The notes under the pieces are model-generated. The model was not told the origin of the DNA. It was given only the letters and a program-made list of their open reading frames with translations, and searched no databases. A program made the position numbers and the translations under genes. Positions 8,829 through 18,225 of a stretch of 64,000 nucleotides of DNA are shown piece after piece. This DNA is from Bacteroidota bacterium (lineage in GTDB: Bacteria > Bacteroidota > Ignavibacteria > Ignavibacteriales > Melioribacteraceae). The stretch is taken from contig JAKAKD010000061.1 of the NCBI GenBank assembly GCA_021824635.1, positions 1 to 64,000 on the forward strand, read 5' to 3'. Within the stretch, counting starts at the first letter, position 1, and each line of letters opens with the position of its first letter.

Positions 8829-9587
8829 TCACATAAATTTCACATCGAACATATCTTCTATAATTCCGTGGTAGAAGACAAGTCTGATCAGCTCGTTAAC
8901 AGCGTTCAGTTCATTGTCGGTCATATCAAAGTAGAGTGAACCAATATTTTGAGTGATGAAAGATTTTGCTTCCGCGCTTAGAATTGAAGGATCAATAATT
9001 TTTTCAATCTGATCTTCAATAATGGGATCAACCGTATAAACCGACTCGTTGAATTTTTGAAGTGCTTCTCTATCGGGAGAAGCAAAGACATAGTTGACAT
9101 ACGGGAATTCCATTAACTCAGAAGCTTCATCTGCCAGACTTAACGCATTTTGAAAATCCCAAGAAGTAAAATTTTCATCGCCTACTACAAGAAAATCTTT
9201 CCCTTTCTCTGCGATCTTGCTTGGATCGAGAGCGATTTCAAGATTGGCAGAATATCTTTCCGAAAAAAGAATTTTTGTTAGAAGAATTTCATTTAACGAA
9301 ACGTCTCCTCTAAGATAAATTTTTTCAATCTTCTTCTCTCCTTCAACGAAATGGAAATAGGAATTCGACAATGCCCCGTCGAATGCAAGTGCGAGTTTGT
9401 TAGATACAAATAAATTGCGGTGATTTATCAAATCTATTGTTGGTATAAGCGCAATTGCAGATGTGTTGAATTCCAAATCCTTACTTATTAGCGAGGATTC
9501 TTTAAAAGATATTTCAAAACCTTCATTCTTCTGCAGTTCTGAAACTAGAATTGAAGAAAAAATATTTTTGGGGAGTATAATCTTCAT
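8829..9587 (-). CDS. MqnA/MqnD-like periplasmic-binding-fold protein
   Basis: This 252-residue protein has no signal peptide. Its pattern resembles the futalosine-pathway enzyme family MqnA/MqnD: ALIPTIDLINHRNL, then KLALAFDGALSNSYF, then DFLVVGDENF, corresponding to the family's VPSIEY, ISSDG..RSV and LLIGDEAL blocks. MqnA dehydrates chorismate in menaquinone synthesis. The sequence is divergent and no other menaquinone gene is nearby, so the reaction is uncertain and only the fold family is proposed. The gene stands alone between direct-repeat copy B and 112-bp element copy 2. Confidence 0.55.
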   Translation of the reverse strand: MKIILPKNIFSSILVSELQKNEGFEISFKESSLISKDLEFNTSAIALIPTIDLINHRNLFVSNKLALAFDGALSNSYFHFVEGEKKIEKIYLRGDVSLNEILLTKILFSERYSANLEIALDPSKIAEKGKDFLVVGDENFTSWDFQNALSLADEASELMEFPYVNYVFASPDREALQKFNESVYTVDPIIEDQIEKIIDPSILSAEAKSFITQNIGSLYFDMTDNELNAVNELIRLVFYHGIIEDMFDVKFM

Positions 9588-9613
9588 TTAATTTCTCAAT
9601 CTTTTAAAATAAA

Positions 9614-9726
9614 AAGAGGCTGTCTCAAAAGTAATTTTTCAAAAAAATAAAATTGCGAAAATCAGTTATAATCAGTGATATCCGCATGCTATTTCTAAAA
9701 ATTTATGACTTTTGAGACGGCCTCTT
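9614..9726. repeat. 113-bp inverted-repeat element, copy 2 (MITE-like)
   Basis: The ends are 19-base inverted repeats at 9614-9632 (AAGAGGCTGTCTCAAAAGT) and 9708-9726, matching at 18 positions. The interior holds GCGAAAATCAGT (9655-9666) and ATCCGC (9680-9685), which are the reverse complements of the interior words of copy 1 at 1969-2080. The element lies 16 bases after the rplS stop. No coding capacity is seen. Confidence 0.75.
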
Positions 9727-9742
9727 AAAAATCCGGATAAAA

Positions 9743-10090
9743 TTATTTCTGGTTTTTATCTTTAATACGGGCAGCTTTACCGGAAAGTTCTCTCAAGTAG
9801 AAAAGTTTTGCTCTTCTAACTTTACCTTCGCGAACCATCTCTACTTTAGCAAGTTTAGGTGAGTTGTAAGAGAATATTCTTTCAACACCAACACCGCTCG
9901 CAATTTTACGAACTGTGAAAGTCTTGTTCAATCCGGCTCCTCTGATGCTTATAACATCGCCTTCAAACGGCTGAATTCTTTCTTTATCGCCCTCAATAAC
10001 TCTAACGTGCACACGAATATGATCTCCGGTTTTAAACGCCGGGAAATCTGTGCGCAGTTGCTCTTTTGTTAGTTCATTTAATTTGTCCAT
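9743..10090 (-). CDS. rplS: 50S ribosomal protein L19
   Basis: This 115-residue protein of the large ribosomal subunit lies at the 30S-50S interface. Family segments are plain: [46 protein letters not shown] and the C-terminal [18 protein letters not shown]. Length is normal. It is the last gene of the classic rpsP-rimM-trmD-rplS cluster, six bases after trmD. Confidence 0.97.
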   Translation of the reverse strand: MDKLNELTKEQLRTDFPAFKTGDHIRVHVRVIEGDKERIQPFEGDVISIRGAGLNKTFTVRKIASGVGVERIFSYNSPKLAKVEMVREGKVRRAKLFYLRELSGKAARIKDKNQK

Positions 10091-10096
10091 TACCTA

Positions 10097-10780
10097 TTAC
10101 TCCATGCTATTTATTTTTTTCCATTTTTCAGTTAAAACTTTTGATTGAGCTTCTTTCCACTCTTTTATTTTTTTTTCATGTCCGGATAATAAAACTTCCG
10201 GTACAGTCATTTCTTTATATTCTGCGGGACGTGTGTAATAAGGCGCTTCAATAAATTCGCCGTCCATCAGCGAATCATTCAATGCCGATTCACTATCATT
10301 CAACACTCCCGGTATAAGCCGTACAACAGAATCAATTATTGCAAGAGCAACAATTTCTCCGCCGGTTAAAACGTAATGTCCAATCGAGATTTCGTCTGTT
10401 GCAAATTTTTGACGAACTCTGTCATCAACGCCTTTGTAATGCCCGGCAATAATCATCAAATTTTCTACGAGCGAAAAATTATTTGCCATCTTTTGATCGT
10501 AAATTTTTCCTCCAGGAGTAGGAAAAATTATATGATCGTATTTTCGTTCGCTAAGAAGTTTTTCAATACATTCAAAGAACGGTTCCGGTTTAAGAAGCAT
10601 TCCGGGTCCGCCGCCAAAGGGCTTATCATCAATCTGTTTATGTTTATCGTAAGCATAATCACGCAAATTATGCACAACAATTTCAACTTTATTCCGTTCT
10701 TGGGCTCTCTTTATTATGCTTGTATTAAGCGGACTTGTAAGAGAGTCTGGAACAGCAGAGATAACATCAATTCTCATCAT
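10097..10780 (-). CDS. trmD: tRNA (guanine-N1)-methyltransferase
   Basis: TrmD methylates G37 next to the anticodon using S-adenosylmethionine and prevents +1 frameshifting. The SPOUT trefoil-knot motifs are present: FGGGPGMLLKPEP, IIAGHYKGVDDRV and ISIGHYVLTGGEIVALAIIDS. The 227-residue length is usual. The reading frame overlaps the end of rimM by 14 bases. Two adjacent Met codons begin the frame, so the start could be three bases later. Confidence 0.97.
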   Translation of the reverse strand: MMRIDVISAVPDSLTSPLNTSIIKRAQERNKVEIVVHNLRDYAYDKHKQIDDKPFGGGPGMLLKPEPFFECIEKLLSERKYDHIIFPTPGGKIYDQKMANNFSLVENLMIIAGHYKGVDDRVRQKFATDEISIGHYVLTGGEIVALAIIDSVVRLIPGVLNDSESALNDSLMDGEFIEAPYYTRPAEYKEMTVPEVLLSGHEKKIKEWKEAQSKVLTEKWKKINSME

Positions 10781-11285
10781 CGTAGAGCAAATCGCAATCA
10801 GGCACTAATTCTAATCTCTTTTTTACCGGATCAAAGAAAAGTATATAATCTTTAATTGCCGGTATTAAAATTTTTTTTTGATCAATCTTTTTGATTACAT
10901 AAACATCGTTAGCTGGATAAGCCAGCACATCTTCTACGCAGCCAAGCAAAACCGAATCTCGATAGACTTCACTACCAATTAAATCGTGTACAAAGTAAGT
11001 GTCTTTTGAAAGTTTAACGGAATTTTCCTCGTTAACAAAAATTTTCTTCCCGAGGAGGAAATTAACATCCTCGCCGGAATTAAAATTCTTAAACTTGAGT
11101 GCAATTCTTCCGCCCACTTCAATAACATTTTCAACAAAGAACTCTTTCTTCGAGCCGAACATGTCTAGAAAAACAGAATTCAGCTTAAAAAATCTTTCTG
11201 AGAAATCAGAAAACGAATCAATCAAAACAAAACCGTTTGAACCATGAACAGCTTTAATTTCTGCGATAAGAAATAAATCATCCAC
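10767..11285 (-). CDS. rimM: Ribosome maturation factor RimM
   Basis: RimM is a 172-residue factor for 30S 3'-domain (head) maturation, binding S19. The N-terminal domain starts LFLIAEIKAVHGSNGFVLI, and the C-terminal PRC-barrel contains HDLIGSEVYRDSVLLGCVEDVL and KKILIPAIKDYILFFD. The first codon is GTG, and no in-frame ATG is near. It lies 11 bases after khpA and overlaps trmD, in the conserved order of this cluster. Confidence 0.93.
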   Translation of the reverse strand: MDDLFLIAEIKAVHGSNGFVLIDSFSDFSERFFKLNSVFLDMFGSKKEFFVENVIEVGGRIALKFKNFNSGEDVNFLLGKKIFVNEENSVKLSKDTYFVHDLIGSEVYRDSVLLGCVEDVLAYPANDVYVIKKIDQKKILIPAIKDYILFFDPVKKRLELVPDCDLLYDDEN

Positions 11286-11296
11286 AGTTAAATTGA

Positions 11297-11530
11297 TTAA
11301 TCCAATATTTTTAAGATAGCACGCTTACCGTCTTTTGCAGCAATTGCCGTAAGCAAGGTTCTCATTGCTTGAGCTGTTTTACCTTGTTTGCCGATAACTT
11401 TACCTACATCATCTGCGCCGACTTTGAGAGAAAGTTCAACAGTTTTGTCGTCGGGAGTAGTTTCTTCCAGAACAACATTATCTGGAGAATCAACAAGGTG
11501 TTTCGCGATAAATTCAATAAATTCCTTCAT
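11297..11530 (-). CDS. khpA: KH-domain RNA-binding protein (KhpA type)
   Basis: This is a 77-residue single KH domain protein. The RNA-binding GxxG loop is GKQG at 47-50 within VGKVIGKQGKTAQAMRTLL. In other bacteria the KhpA family binds many RNAs and often partners KhpB/Jag in cell-envelope control. Its position between rpsP and rimM is a conserved arrangement in many phyla. Confidence 0.93.
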   Translation of the reverse strand: MKEFIEFIAKHLVDSPDNVVLEETTPDDKTVELSLKVGADDVGKVIGKQGKTAQAMRTLLTAIAAKDGKRAILKILD

Positions 11531-11618
11531 GAGACTACCTTTACATTAAGTGATCGTCAGAGTACGTAATTAGTGCAAGCCATTCCGTAAGGAATTAGTC
11601 TATCTCGGAAGCAGTACT

Positions 11619-12041
11619 CTATGCTCCCGCTTCGCTATCAGTTTTATCTTGCTTTTCAGCTGATGCTTTTTTTGTTTTAGCTTTTTCTGCTTTCTTCTTA
11701 GATGCTGCAGCTAAATTTGCTTCGTTTAGCTTTTTCCATTCATCCATTTTCAATGTAATCTGTTCTTCGCTTAAACCTTGTTTCATCAATTCTCTTTTTA
11801 GAGTTATACCTTGATGAGATAAAAGATTTTTTACGGTGTCTGTAGGTTGAGCGCCAACACCGAGCCAATAAATTGCCCGGGCTTCTTTAATTTCTACAGT
11901 AGCCGGATCAGTCTTGGGATTATATAGACCAATAGCTTCTATAAATTTACCATCTCTTGGTGAACGTGCATCAGCCGCAACCACTTTATAGATCGGCTGT
12001 TTTTTCTTTCCCATTCTTCTCAGTCTTAACTTAACTGCCAA
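11619..12041 (-). CDS. rpsP: 30S ribosomal protein S16
   Basis: This is a small-subunit ribosomal protein. The core ([20 protein letters not shown], then [14 protein letters not shown] and [17 protein letters not shown]) occupies the first 80 residues. The remaining 60 form a Lys/Ala/Glu-rich helical tail, making it 140 residues instead of the usual 80-90. The start is TTG at 12041, supported by AAGGAG seven bases upstream and by the conserved N-terminus beginning there. Confidence 0.96.
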   Translation of the reverse strand: MAVKLRLRRMGKKKQPIYKVVAADARSPRDGKFIEAIGLYNPKTDPATVEIKEARAIYWLGVGAQPTDTVKNLLSHQGITLKRELMKQGLSEEQITLKMDEWKKLNEANLAAASKKKAEKAKTKKASAEKQDKTDSEAGA

Positions 12042-12054
12042 TTTGTTACTCCTT
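12042..12054 (-). promoter_or_regulatory. Shine-Dalgarno site fixing the TTG start of rpsP
   Basis: AAGGAG (12054-12049 on the minus strand) is followed by a seven-base spacer and then TTG at 12041. This supports initiation of S16 at a TTG codon; the conserved S16 sequence starts at that point. Confidence 0.8.
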
Positions 12055-12068
12055 ATTGATTTTATTAA

Positions 12069-13397
12069 CTAATTATATCTTATATTTTTTGGTAATGAAA
12101 ATTTTCCGCTGTTCTTATTCATCATTTTCATCATCTGCTGCATTTGTTCAAATTGCTTAATCAATCTATTTACATCTTGAACCGTGTTTCCGCTTCCTCT
12201 TGCAATTCTTTTTCTTCTGCTTCCATTCAAAATTTTCGGATTCGTTCTTTCTTTCTTTGTCATGGATTGAATAATTGATTCAACCACAACAAGCTGCTTT
12301 TCATCAACATCCGCATTCTTTACTGCCGAACTAATGCCCGGTACCATTCCAAGAAGACTTTTCAATGATCCCATTTTTTTGATCATCTTGATCTGTTTCA
12401 AGAAATCATCAAAGTCGAATTTGTTCTCTTTGAATTTCTTTTCAAGATCTTCGGCTTCTTTCTCATCAAACTGAGCTTGAGCTTTTTCTACAAGAGAAAT
12501 TACATCTCCTTTACCAAGAATCCTAGAAGCCATTCTATCGGGATAGAAAGATTCTATCGAATCCAGTTTCTCACCCAGACTTACAAATTTCACCGGGCGG
12601 TCAACTACAGCACGAATTGAGAGAACACAACCTCCGCGTGAATCTCCGTCAAGTTTTGTAAGAACAACTCCGTCAAATTCAACTTTTTCATGAAAAGCTT
12701 TTGCTGAATTAACTGCATCCTGTCCAGTCATTGAATCCACAACAAATAAAGTTTCGGTCGGATTAACCTTGGCTTTAATTTGTGCGGCTTCATTCATCAT
12801 ATCATCATCAACATGTAAACGTCCCGCCGTATCAATGATTACGGTATTAAGGCCATTTTCTTTCGCGTAAATCAATGACTCGGAAGCTATCTTTACAGGC
12901 TCTTTGCTATCGTCAATTGTAAAAACAGGAACGTCAATTTGACTTCCCAAAATTTGCAATTGTTTAATAGCTGCAGGCCTGTAAACATCCGCAGCAACTA
13001 AAAGAACATTTCTTTTTTTATTTTTTAATGACTTTGCAAGTTTGGCACTGAATGTAGTCTTGCCACATCCTTGCAGTCCAATAAGCATAATTACAGTAAT
13101 ACCAGATGGATTCAAGCTAAGTTCAGAACCACTGCCGCCTAAAAGCTTAGTCAACTCATCATACATTATTTTTGTTATGAGTTGTCCCGGCGTAACTGAA
13201 TTTAGGACTTCTGTACCAAGCGCTTTATCTTTAACATCGTCAATAAATTTTTTAGCGACTTTGTAATTAACGTCAGCATCTAAAAGAACACGCCGGATAT
13301 CTCTAAGTGTATCCGAAATATTTGATTCTGTTAATTTACCTTGACCGGTTATTTTTTTTAACGCCCGTTCAAGTTTTTCAGTCAAATCATCGAGCAT
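12069..13397 (-). CDS. ffh: Signal recognition particle protein Ffh
   Basis: Ffh is the 442-residue GTPase of the signal recognition particle, which binds 4.5S RNA and delivers nascent membrane proteins to FtsY. The N-domain is at 1-95. The G-domain has P-loop GLQGCGKTT at 107-115, then IDTAGRLHVD and VVLTKLDGDSRGG. The Met-rich M-domain forms the C-terminus (GSLKSLLGMVPG, SMTKKERTNP, GSRRKRIARGSG, then FEQMQQMMKMM). It lies 27 bases before rpsP in the usual ffh-rpsP order. Confidence 0.97.
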   Translation of the reverse strand: MLDDLTEKLERALKKITGQGKLTESNISDTLRDIRRVLLDADVNYKVAKKFIDDVKDKALGTEVLNSVTPGQLITKIMYDELTKLLGGSGSELSLNPSGITVIMLIGLQGCGKTTFSAKLAKSLKNKKRNVLLVAADVYRPAAIKQLQILGSQIDVPVFTIDDSKEPVKIASESLIYAKENGLNTVIIDTAGRLHVDDDMMNEAAQIKAKVNPTETLFVVDSMTGQDAVNSAKAFHEKVEFDGVVLTKLDGDSRGGCVLSIRAVVDRPVKFVSLGEKLDSIESFYPDRMASRILGKGDVISLVEKAQAQFDEKEAEDLEKKFKENKFDFDDFLKQIKMIKKMGSLKSLLGMVPGISSAVKNADVDEKQLVVVESIIQSMTKKERTNPKILNGSRRKRIARGSGNTVQDVNRLIKQFEQMQQMMKMMNKNSGKFSLPKNIRYN

Positions 13398-13458
13398 CCT
13401 ACACCAACCCTAATGAAAGATAATAAAAACAATATTCATTTCAAACGTAAACAATTTT

Positions 13459-14343
13459 TTAGGACTCTTTAAGGGCATTCGCTCCGGACACGATTTCTAA
13501 GATCTCTTTGGTTATGGATGCCTGGCGAACTTTATTATAAGTTAAATTCAACGAACGAATCAACTCTTTTGCATTTTCTGTTGCCATATCCATCGCGGTC
13601 ATTCTAGCTCCCAATTCTGCAGCATAAGAATCAAGCAAGGTAGTCCACATTTGAGCATTCAAATGTTTAGGCAAAAGTGCGCCGATGATTCTTGCTTTGT
13701 CCGGTTCATAAATGTAATTAACATCTTGAACCGTTTCGTCGTTCTTTGCTTCAAATGGTTTTATCGGGAACAATTGCTCAATGGTTGTTTTCTGCTGAAT
13801 GACAGATTTAAATTCGTTATACACAACCAAAACTTTGTCAATCTCACCGGAGATATATTTGGCGGTGAGTTCTTTAATCAATCCGGATGCAAACTCAAAC
13901 TTTAGATGAGAAAAAATTCCAGGGTAGGAACCAACTACATTGTAAGGTCTTTTTGTGAAGTAATCATTACCTTTTTTACCGATACAATACAAAACTAAAT
14001 TTCCATCATGATCGTAATTCGCAAACTCATCTTTAGCCAATTCTTCTGCTTTACGAATCACATTCATGTTAAAGCCGCCGCACAAACCGCGGTCAGATGT
14101 AACAACAATTAGCGCAATCCGTTTTACTTCCCTCTCAGCAAAAAGAGGGTTACTAAAATTTTTCTCTATGTTCAGCAGATTTTGAAGCATCTCTGCAATC
14201 TTTTTAGAGTATGGCTTTGCATTGATAATATTTTCTTGAGCGCGACGTAATCTGGCAGCTGCAACCATTTTCATTGCCTTTGTAATCTGCTGGGTGCTTC
14301 TAACACCTTTCATTCTTCCTTTTATGTCGCGGAGTGTTGCCAT
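13459..14343 (-). CDS. atpG: ATP synthase gamma subunit
   Basis: This is the central rotor stalk of F1 (294 residues). The N-terminal helix MATLRDIKGRMKGVRSTQQITKAMKMVAAARLRRAQ and the C-terminal helix with MTAMDMATENAKELI and the LTYNKVRQASITKEILEIVSGA block are both conserved. It is the last ATP synthase gene here. The expected next genes in many operons, atpD and atpC, are not in the window; ffh follows after 61 bases. Confidence 0.96.
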   Translation of the reverse strand: MATLRDIKGRMKGVRSTQQITKAMKMVAAARLRRAQENIINAKPYSKKIAEMLQNLLNIEKNFSNPLFAEREVKRIALIVVTSDRGLCGGFNMNVIRKAEELAKDEFANYDHDGNLVLYCIGKKGNDYFTKRPYNVVGSYPGIFSHLKFEFASGLIKELTAKYISGEIDKVLVVYNEFKSVIQQKTTIEQLFPIKPFEAKNDETVQDVNYIYEPDKARIIGALLPKHLNAQMWTTLLDSYAAELGARMTAMDMATENAKELIRSLNLTYNKVRQASITKEILEIVSGANALKES

Positions 14344-14350
14344 CTAAATT

Positions 14351-15898
14351 TTAACTCTTTCTAAACTTTTCAATAAATTCTTCAACTGCTTTTTTAACAA
14401 GCTGAACCGTATCATCTTTCATTTCTTTTGTTTGACGGATGTTCTCTAAAATCTGAGGATACTTCAAATCAACATACTCTAAAAATTCTTTTTCGAATCT
14501 TTTGACGTCTTTAACTTCGATTGATTCGAAATAATTATTAGTACCTATATAAACACTCAGAACTTGTTTTTCTACCGGAACAGGTACGTATTGCCCTTGC
14601 TTTAACAGCTCAACAAGCCGGGCACCTTTGCTAAGAGTTCTCAATGTAGATTTATCAAGGTCGGAACCGAATTTTGCAAAAGCTTCAAGTTCGCGGTATT
14701 GTGCAAGATCCAACTTCAGCGAACCGGCAACTTTTTTCATTCCTTTGATTTGAGCATTGCCGCCAACACGTGATACAGAAATTCCAACGTTAATAGCAGG
14801 ACGAACGCCGGCGTTGAATAAATTCGGCTCTAGATAAATTTGTCCGTCTGTAATAGAAATAACGTTTGTCGGTATATAAGCTGAAACGTCACCCTGTTGT
14901 GTTTCAATAATTGGTAAAGCAGTCAAACTTCCGCCGCCAAGTTTATCACTTAATTTAGAAGCACGTTCCAATAAGCGGGAGTGTAAATAAAAAACATCGC
15001 CGGGATAAGCTTCACGTCCTGGAGGTCTTCTCAATAACAATGAAAGTTCTCTGTATGCAACAGCTTGCTTGGAAAGATCATCATAAATTACAAGAGCATG
15101 CTTTCCGTTATCTCTAAAAAATTCTCCTAAAGTTGCGCCTGAATAGGGGGCAATATACTGGAGCGGTGCAGGAGTAGATGCAGCTGCGTCAACAACAGTT
15201 GTGTATTCCATTGCCCCGGATTCTTCAAGTTTTGCAACAACTTGAGCTACCGTAGAATTTTTTTGACCGATCGCTACATAAACACAATAAACAGGATTAA
15301 CTCCGTTCTTTTTGGCTTCTTCTGTATGAGTATATTTCTGATTGATGATTGCATCAACAGCTACTGCAGTTTTGCCAGTTTGACGATCACCAATAATCAA
15401 CTCACGTTGACCTCGTCCGATCGGAATCATAGAATCAATTGCCGTGATACCGGTTTGCAGAGGTTCTTTTACAGGCTGACGTTGAATAATACCCAATGCT
15501 TTACGTTCAATCGGCATATACTTATCAAATTGAATAGTGCCCTTTCCATCTAATGGAACTCCAAGCGGATTAACAACTCTACCGAGTAGTTTTTCTCCAA
15601 CAGGAAATGAAGCAACGCGGTTGGTTCTTTTTACAGTGTCTCCTTCTTTAATAAGAGAACTCTCACCGAATAGAACGCATCCAACACTGTCCTCTTCGAG
15701 ATTTAGAACCATTCCCATTACATCGTTTGGAAATTCAACAAGCTCGCTAGCCATAACTTTTGATAAACCGTAAACTCGCGCAATACCATCGCCAACTGAA
15801 AGTACAGTTCCAACTTCGTAGATGTCGGTTTCGTTTTCGAATCCGGCAAGCTGTTTTCTTAATATCGCAGAAACTTCATCGGGTCTTACTTCCGCCAT
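14351..15898 (-). CDS. atpA: ATP synthase alpha subunit
   Basis: This is the non-catalytic nucleotide-binding subunit of F1 (515 residues). The P-loop GDRQTGKT is at 170-177, with [13 protein letters not shown] after it. The [27 protein letters not shown] block precedes the conserved [19 protein letters not shown]. Length and order are normal. The ATG is preceded by GGGAG. The 67-base spacer to atpH carries two short hairpins. Confidence 0.98.
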   Translation of the reverse strand: MAEVRPDEVSAILRKQLAGFENETDIYEVGTVLSVGDGIARVYGLSKVMASELVEFPNDVMGMVLNLEEDSVGCVLFGESSLIKEGDTVKRTNRVASFPVGEKLLGRVVNPLGVPLDGKGTIQFDKYMPIERKALGIIQRQPVKEPLQTGITAIDSMIPIGRGQRELIIGDRQTGKTAVAVDAIINQKYTHTEEAKKNGVNPVYCVYVAIGQKNSTVAQVVAKLEESGAMEYTTVVDAAASTPAPLQYIAPYSGATLGEFFRDNGKHALVIYDDLSKQAVAYRELSLLLRRPPGREAYPGDVFYLHSRLLERASKLSDKLGGGSLTALPIIETQQGDVSAYIPTNVISITDGQIYLEPNLFNAGVRPAINVGISVSRVGGNAQIKGMKKVAGSLKLDLAQYRELEAFAKFGSDLDKSTLRTLSKGARLVELLKQGQYVPVPVEKQVLSVYIGTNNYFESIEVKDVKRFEKEFLEYVDLKYPQILENIRQTKEMKDDTVQLVKKAVEEFIEKFRKS

Positions 15899-15916
15899 TT
15901 TATTTCTCCCATAGGT

Positions 15917-15953
15917 CCGAAGGACTCCTTCGGAGTATCCCGATTTCTCGGGA
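15917..15953. repeat. Two intercistronic hairpins between atpH and atpA
   Basis: CCGAAGGACTCCTTCGG (15917-15933) is a near-perfect palindrome. TCCCGATTTCTCGGGA (15938-15953) forms a six-pair stem; on the transcribed minus strand its loop is GAAA, a GNRA-type tetraloop. No T-run follows, so they are not terminators. They may affect mRNA stability or belong to a dispersed palindromic repeat family. Confidence 0.6.
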
Positions 15954-15965
15954 CTAAATTTATCT

Positions 15966-16523
15966 TTAGTTATTAGATATTTTTATTTCTTGTGAAAATT
16001 TTTTGCGCAATAAATTCAATTGATTTTTTACAGAAGCATCATAAACAGTATCTTCTATGCGGACGATGAAGCCTCCGATCATGTTCGGATCTACATGATA
16101 ATTAGCCGAAATCTTTTTGTTTGTTTTCTTCTCAAGATCAAAGACCATTTTTTGTTTTATCTGATCATTCAAATCAATTGCAGAAACAACTTTTGCTTTT
16201 ACAACTCCGTTCTTTTTATCAACTAAAGCAAGAAATTCTTTGAATATATCGAAGAGAATATCTTCTCTGTTCTTTTCAACAACAAAATTGAGAAAGCTCT
16301 CCGTATCGTTATTGATTTTATTTTGGAATATTTTTTCCAACAATGCTTTCTTATCTGTTGATTTTACAACTGGACTTTTCAGCACTGCGCGCAATTCTTT
16401 TGATGCATTAAGCGTATTAAAGATAAGATCGGCATCATCAGAAATTTTTTGAAAAATATTCTTCTCTTCTGCCAGAAGCATTAAAGAATTTGCGTAACGG
16501 TATGAAATCCGGAAAACACTCAT
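15966..16523 (-). CDS. atpH: ATP synthase delta subunit
   Basis: This 185-residue protein of the peripheral stalk links F1 alpha to subunit b. The family is recognised from the helical N-domain ([17 protein letters not shown]), the [24 protein letters not shown] block and the C-terminal [25 protein letters not shown] motif. It starts one base after the atpF stop codon. Confidence 0.95.
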   Translation of the reverse strand: MSVFRISYRYANSLMLLAEEKNIFQKISDDADLIFNTLNASKELRAVLKSPVVKSTDKKALLEKIFQNKINNDTESFLNFVVEKNREDILFDIFKEFLALVDKKNGVVKAKVVSAIDLNDQIKQKMVFDLEKKTNKKISANYHVDPNMIGGFIVRIEDTVYDASVKNQLNLLRKKFSQEIKISNN

Positions 16524-16524
16524 C

Positions 16525-17070
16525 TTAGTTTTTCAAGTCATCTAAATATTTGTTCACCAGCTTAACTTGTTTATCTTTATCCAGAGTTTCTCTTAGAATT
16601 TTTTCGACAGCATTGACGGCAATATCTGCTACCTGACCTTTAAGGGTGTTAAAAGCTTCGCTGTTTTTTCTTTCTATTTCGCTTGTAGCATCTAAGATCA
16701 TTTTTCTTGCTTGAACTTTGCTCTCTTCAAGAATTTGAGTTTTCAATTTTTCTGCCAACTCTCTTCCCTGTTCAATAATTTTTTGCGCATCTTCTTCTGC
16801 TTTGGAAAGATTTACTTTATTCTCAGCCAATAATTTTTCGGCATCTTTCTGTGCTTTATCGGCCTTCTCTAAAGAATCTTTAATAAAATTTTCCCTTTCG
16901 CTCAAGGAATTGAGAATCGGTTTCCATGCAATCTTTTTTAAGATTAGCAGAAGTAAGACAAATGTTACAACAGTCCATAGTATAACACCGGGATTCACAT
17001 CCAGAGGACTGCCGCTTTTTTCACCGCCTTCAGAAAAGACAAGCAGTAACAAATAACCAATTGTATTCAT
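16525..17070 (-). CDS. atpF: ATP synthase b subunit
   Basis: This is the membrane-anchored peripheral stalk subunit (181 residues). One membrane helix lies at about 28-45 ([18 protein letters not shown]), followed by [12 protein letters not shown] and a long charged coiled coil to residue 150. Its short N-terminal extension contains a Gly/Ser-rich stretch. A single b-type gene is present, so the stalk is presumably a homodimer. Confidence 0.95.
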   Translation of the reverse strand: MNTIGYLLLLVFSEGGEKSGSPLDVNPGVILWTVVTFVLLLLILKKIAWKPILNSLSERENFIKDSLEKADKAQKDAEKLLAENKVNLSKAEEDAQKIIEQGRELAEKLKTQILEESKVQARKMILDATSEIERKNSEAFNTLKGQVADIAVNAVEKILRETLDKDKQVKLVNKYLDDLKN

Positions 17071-17104
17071 TTCTATTCCTGTTTTCGAAAAAGAATTTTA
17101 ATTC

Positions 17105-17323
17105 TTACTTAAGTGCCAAAAGAATACAGATAACGAGCGCGAAAAGAGAAATACCTTCAATAAGAGCCGCTGCAATAATCATTGATGTTCTGATATCGCC
17201 AGCCGCTTCAGGTTGACGTCCGCTAGCTTCCATAGCCGAGCTTGCTAATTTGCCAATGCCAAAAGCACCGCCGATAACTGTTAATGCTGCGCCGAAACCG
17301 GCTGCTAAATATGCAAATTCCAT
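17105..17323 (-). CDS. atpE: ATP synthase c subunit
   Basis: This is the membrane rotor subunit (72 residues, two helices joined by the polar loop GRQPEA). The ion-carrying carboxylate is Glu56 in AALIEGISLF. The residues that coordinate sodium in Na+-type rings are missing: Ile23 occupies the Gln position of helix 1, and Gly follows Glu56 instead of Ser. A proton-coupled enzyme is therefore inferred. Confidence 0.96.
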   Translation of the reverse strand: MEFAYLAAGFGAALTVIGGAFGIGKLASSAMEASGRQPEAAGDIRTSMIIAAALIEGISLFALVICILLALK

Positions 17324-17356
17324 TTAATTCCTCCTGTTATATTCTGTTAATTAAGA

Positions 17357-18205
17357 TTAATGTTCTTGATGAACCGCCATCCCGATAAATAATGAAGACA
17401 GCATTGTAAAAATGTATGCTTGAATCAGTGCAACTAAAATTTCAAGGAAAAAGATAAATAATGTAAAAGAAACCGAAACCGGTGCTACAAAATATGTATG
17501 AAGAATAAATATCAATCCTAAGAGAGACAAAATAACAATATGTCCGGCTGTCATATTTGCAAAAAGACGAACAGCCAATGCAAATGGTTTTGTAAATAAA
17601 CCTAATAATTCAACAGGAATCATTATCGGTAATAACCAAATTGGAATTCCATGCGGAACTAATCCTTTCAAATATCCGAACACTCCGTTCTTCATCATTC
17701 CGCCTGCCTGTATTACAATAAAAGAAATTACTGCAAGTGTAGCTGTTACCGCAATATTGCTTGTTGCTGTTGAACCGTACGGAATCAAACCGAGAAAGTT
17801 GCATGTCAATATGAAGAAGAACACTGTTAATAAATATGGTAAAAATCTTTCGTAACCTTTGCCGATTGTTGGTTTAACAATTTCATCTCGGACAAAAACA
17901 ATCAGCACTTCAGTTAGATTTGTAACTCCGCGCGGAACAAGAGATTTTCTATATGTCCTAGCGACATAGAGAAATGTAACCACTAAGATTACAAGAGCCA
18001 GCCACATGAAAACAACATGTTTAGTTATCGAAATATCAATACCAAACAGATGAAGTTCCGGTAAATGAACAATACCAAATGGAGTAAAATCAAGTTCTCT
18101 AGAATCGAGAACGTGATGCATTATCCAGCTCGTGTCTTGCTTTTTGGTTGCTTCGACGACTGTTTTTACCGTATCTGAAACTGTATTAGGATTATAAATC
18201 CACAT
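17357..18205 (-). CDS. atpB: ATP synthase a subunit
   Basis: This is the stator proton-channel subunit (282 residues, about five or six membrane helices). The essential Arg is at 213 in TKPFALAVRLFANMTAGH, and the last helices carry FFLEILVALIQAYIFTMLSSLFIGMAV. The N-terminal 60 residues are a soluble extension with a predicted periplasmic segment (HHVLDSRELDFTPFG), common in this phylum group. Confidence 0.96.
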   Translation of the reverse strand: MWIYNPNTVSDTVKTVVEATKKQDTSWIMHHVLDSRELDFTPFGIVHLPELHLFGIDISITKHVVFMWLALVILVVTFLYVARTYRKSLVPRGVTNLTEVLIVFVRDEIVKPTIGKGYERFLPYLLTVFFFILTCNFLGLIPYGSTATSNIAVTATLAVISFIVIQAGGMMKNGVFGYLKGLVPHGIPIWLLPIMIPVELLGLFTKPFALAVRLFANMTAGHIVILSLLGLIFILHTYFVAPVSVSFTLFIFFLEILVALIQAYIFTMLSSLFIGMAVHQEH

Positions 18206-18225
18206 ATTCCACGCAAGTTTTGTAT

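Noticed and set aside
10376-10855. 159-codon plus-strand open frame opposite trmD/rimM
   Set aside because: Antisense to highly conserved TrmD motifs, with a composition expected of a shadow frame.
11531-11618. Possible structured RNA between khpA and rpsP
   Set aside because: Only a weak ATTCCGTAAGGAAT palindrome is visible; no tRNA, riboswitch or leader-peptide pattern.
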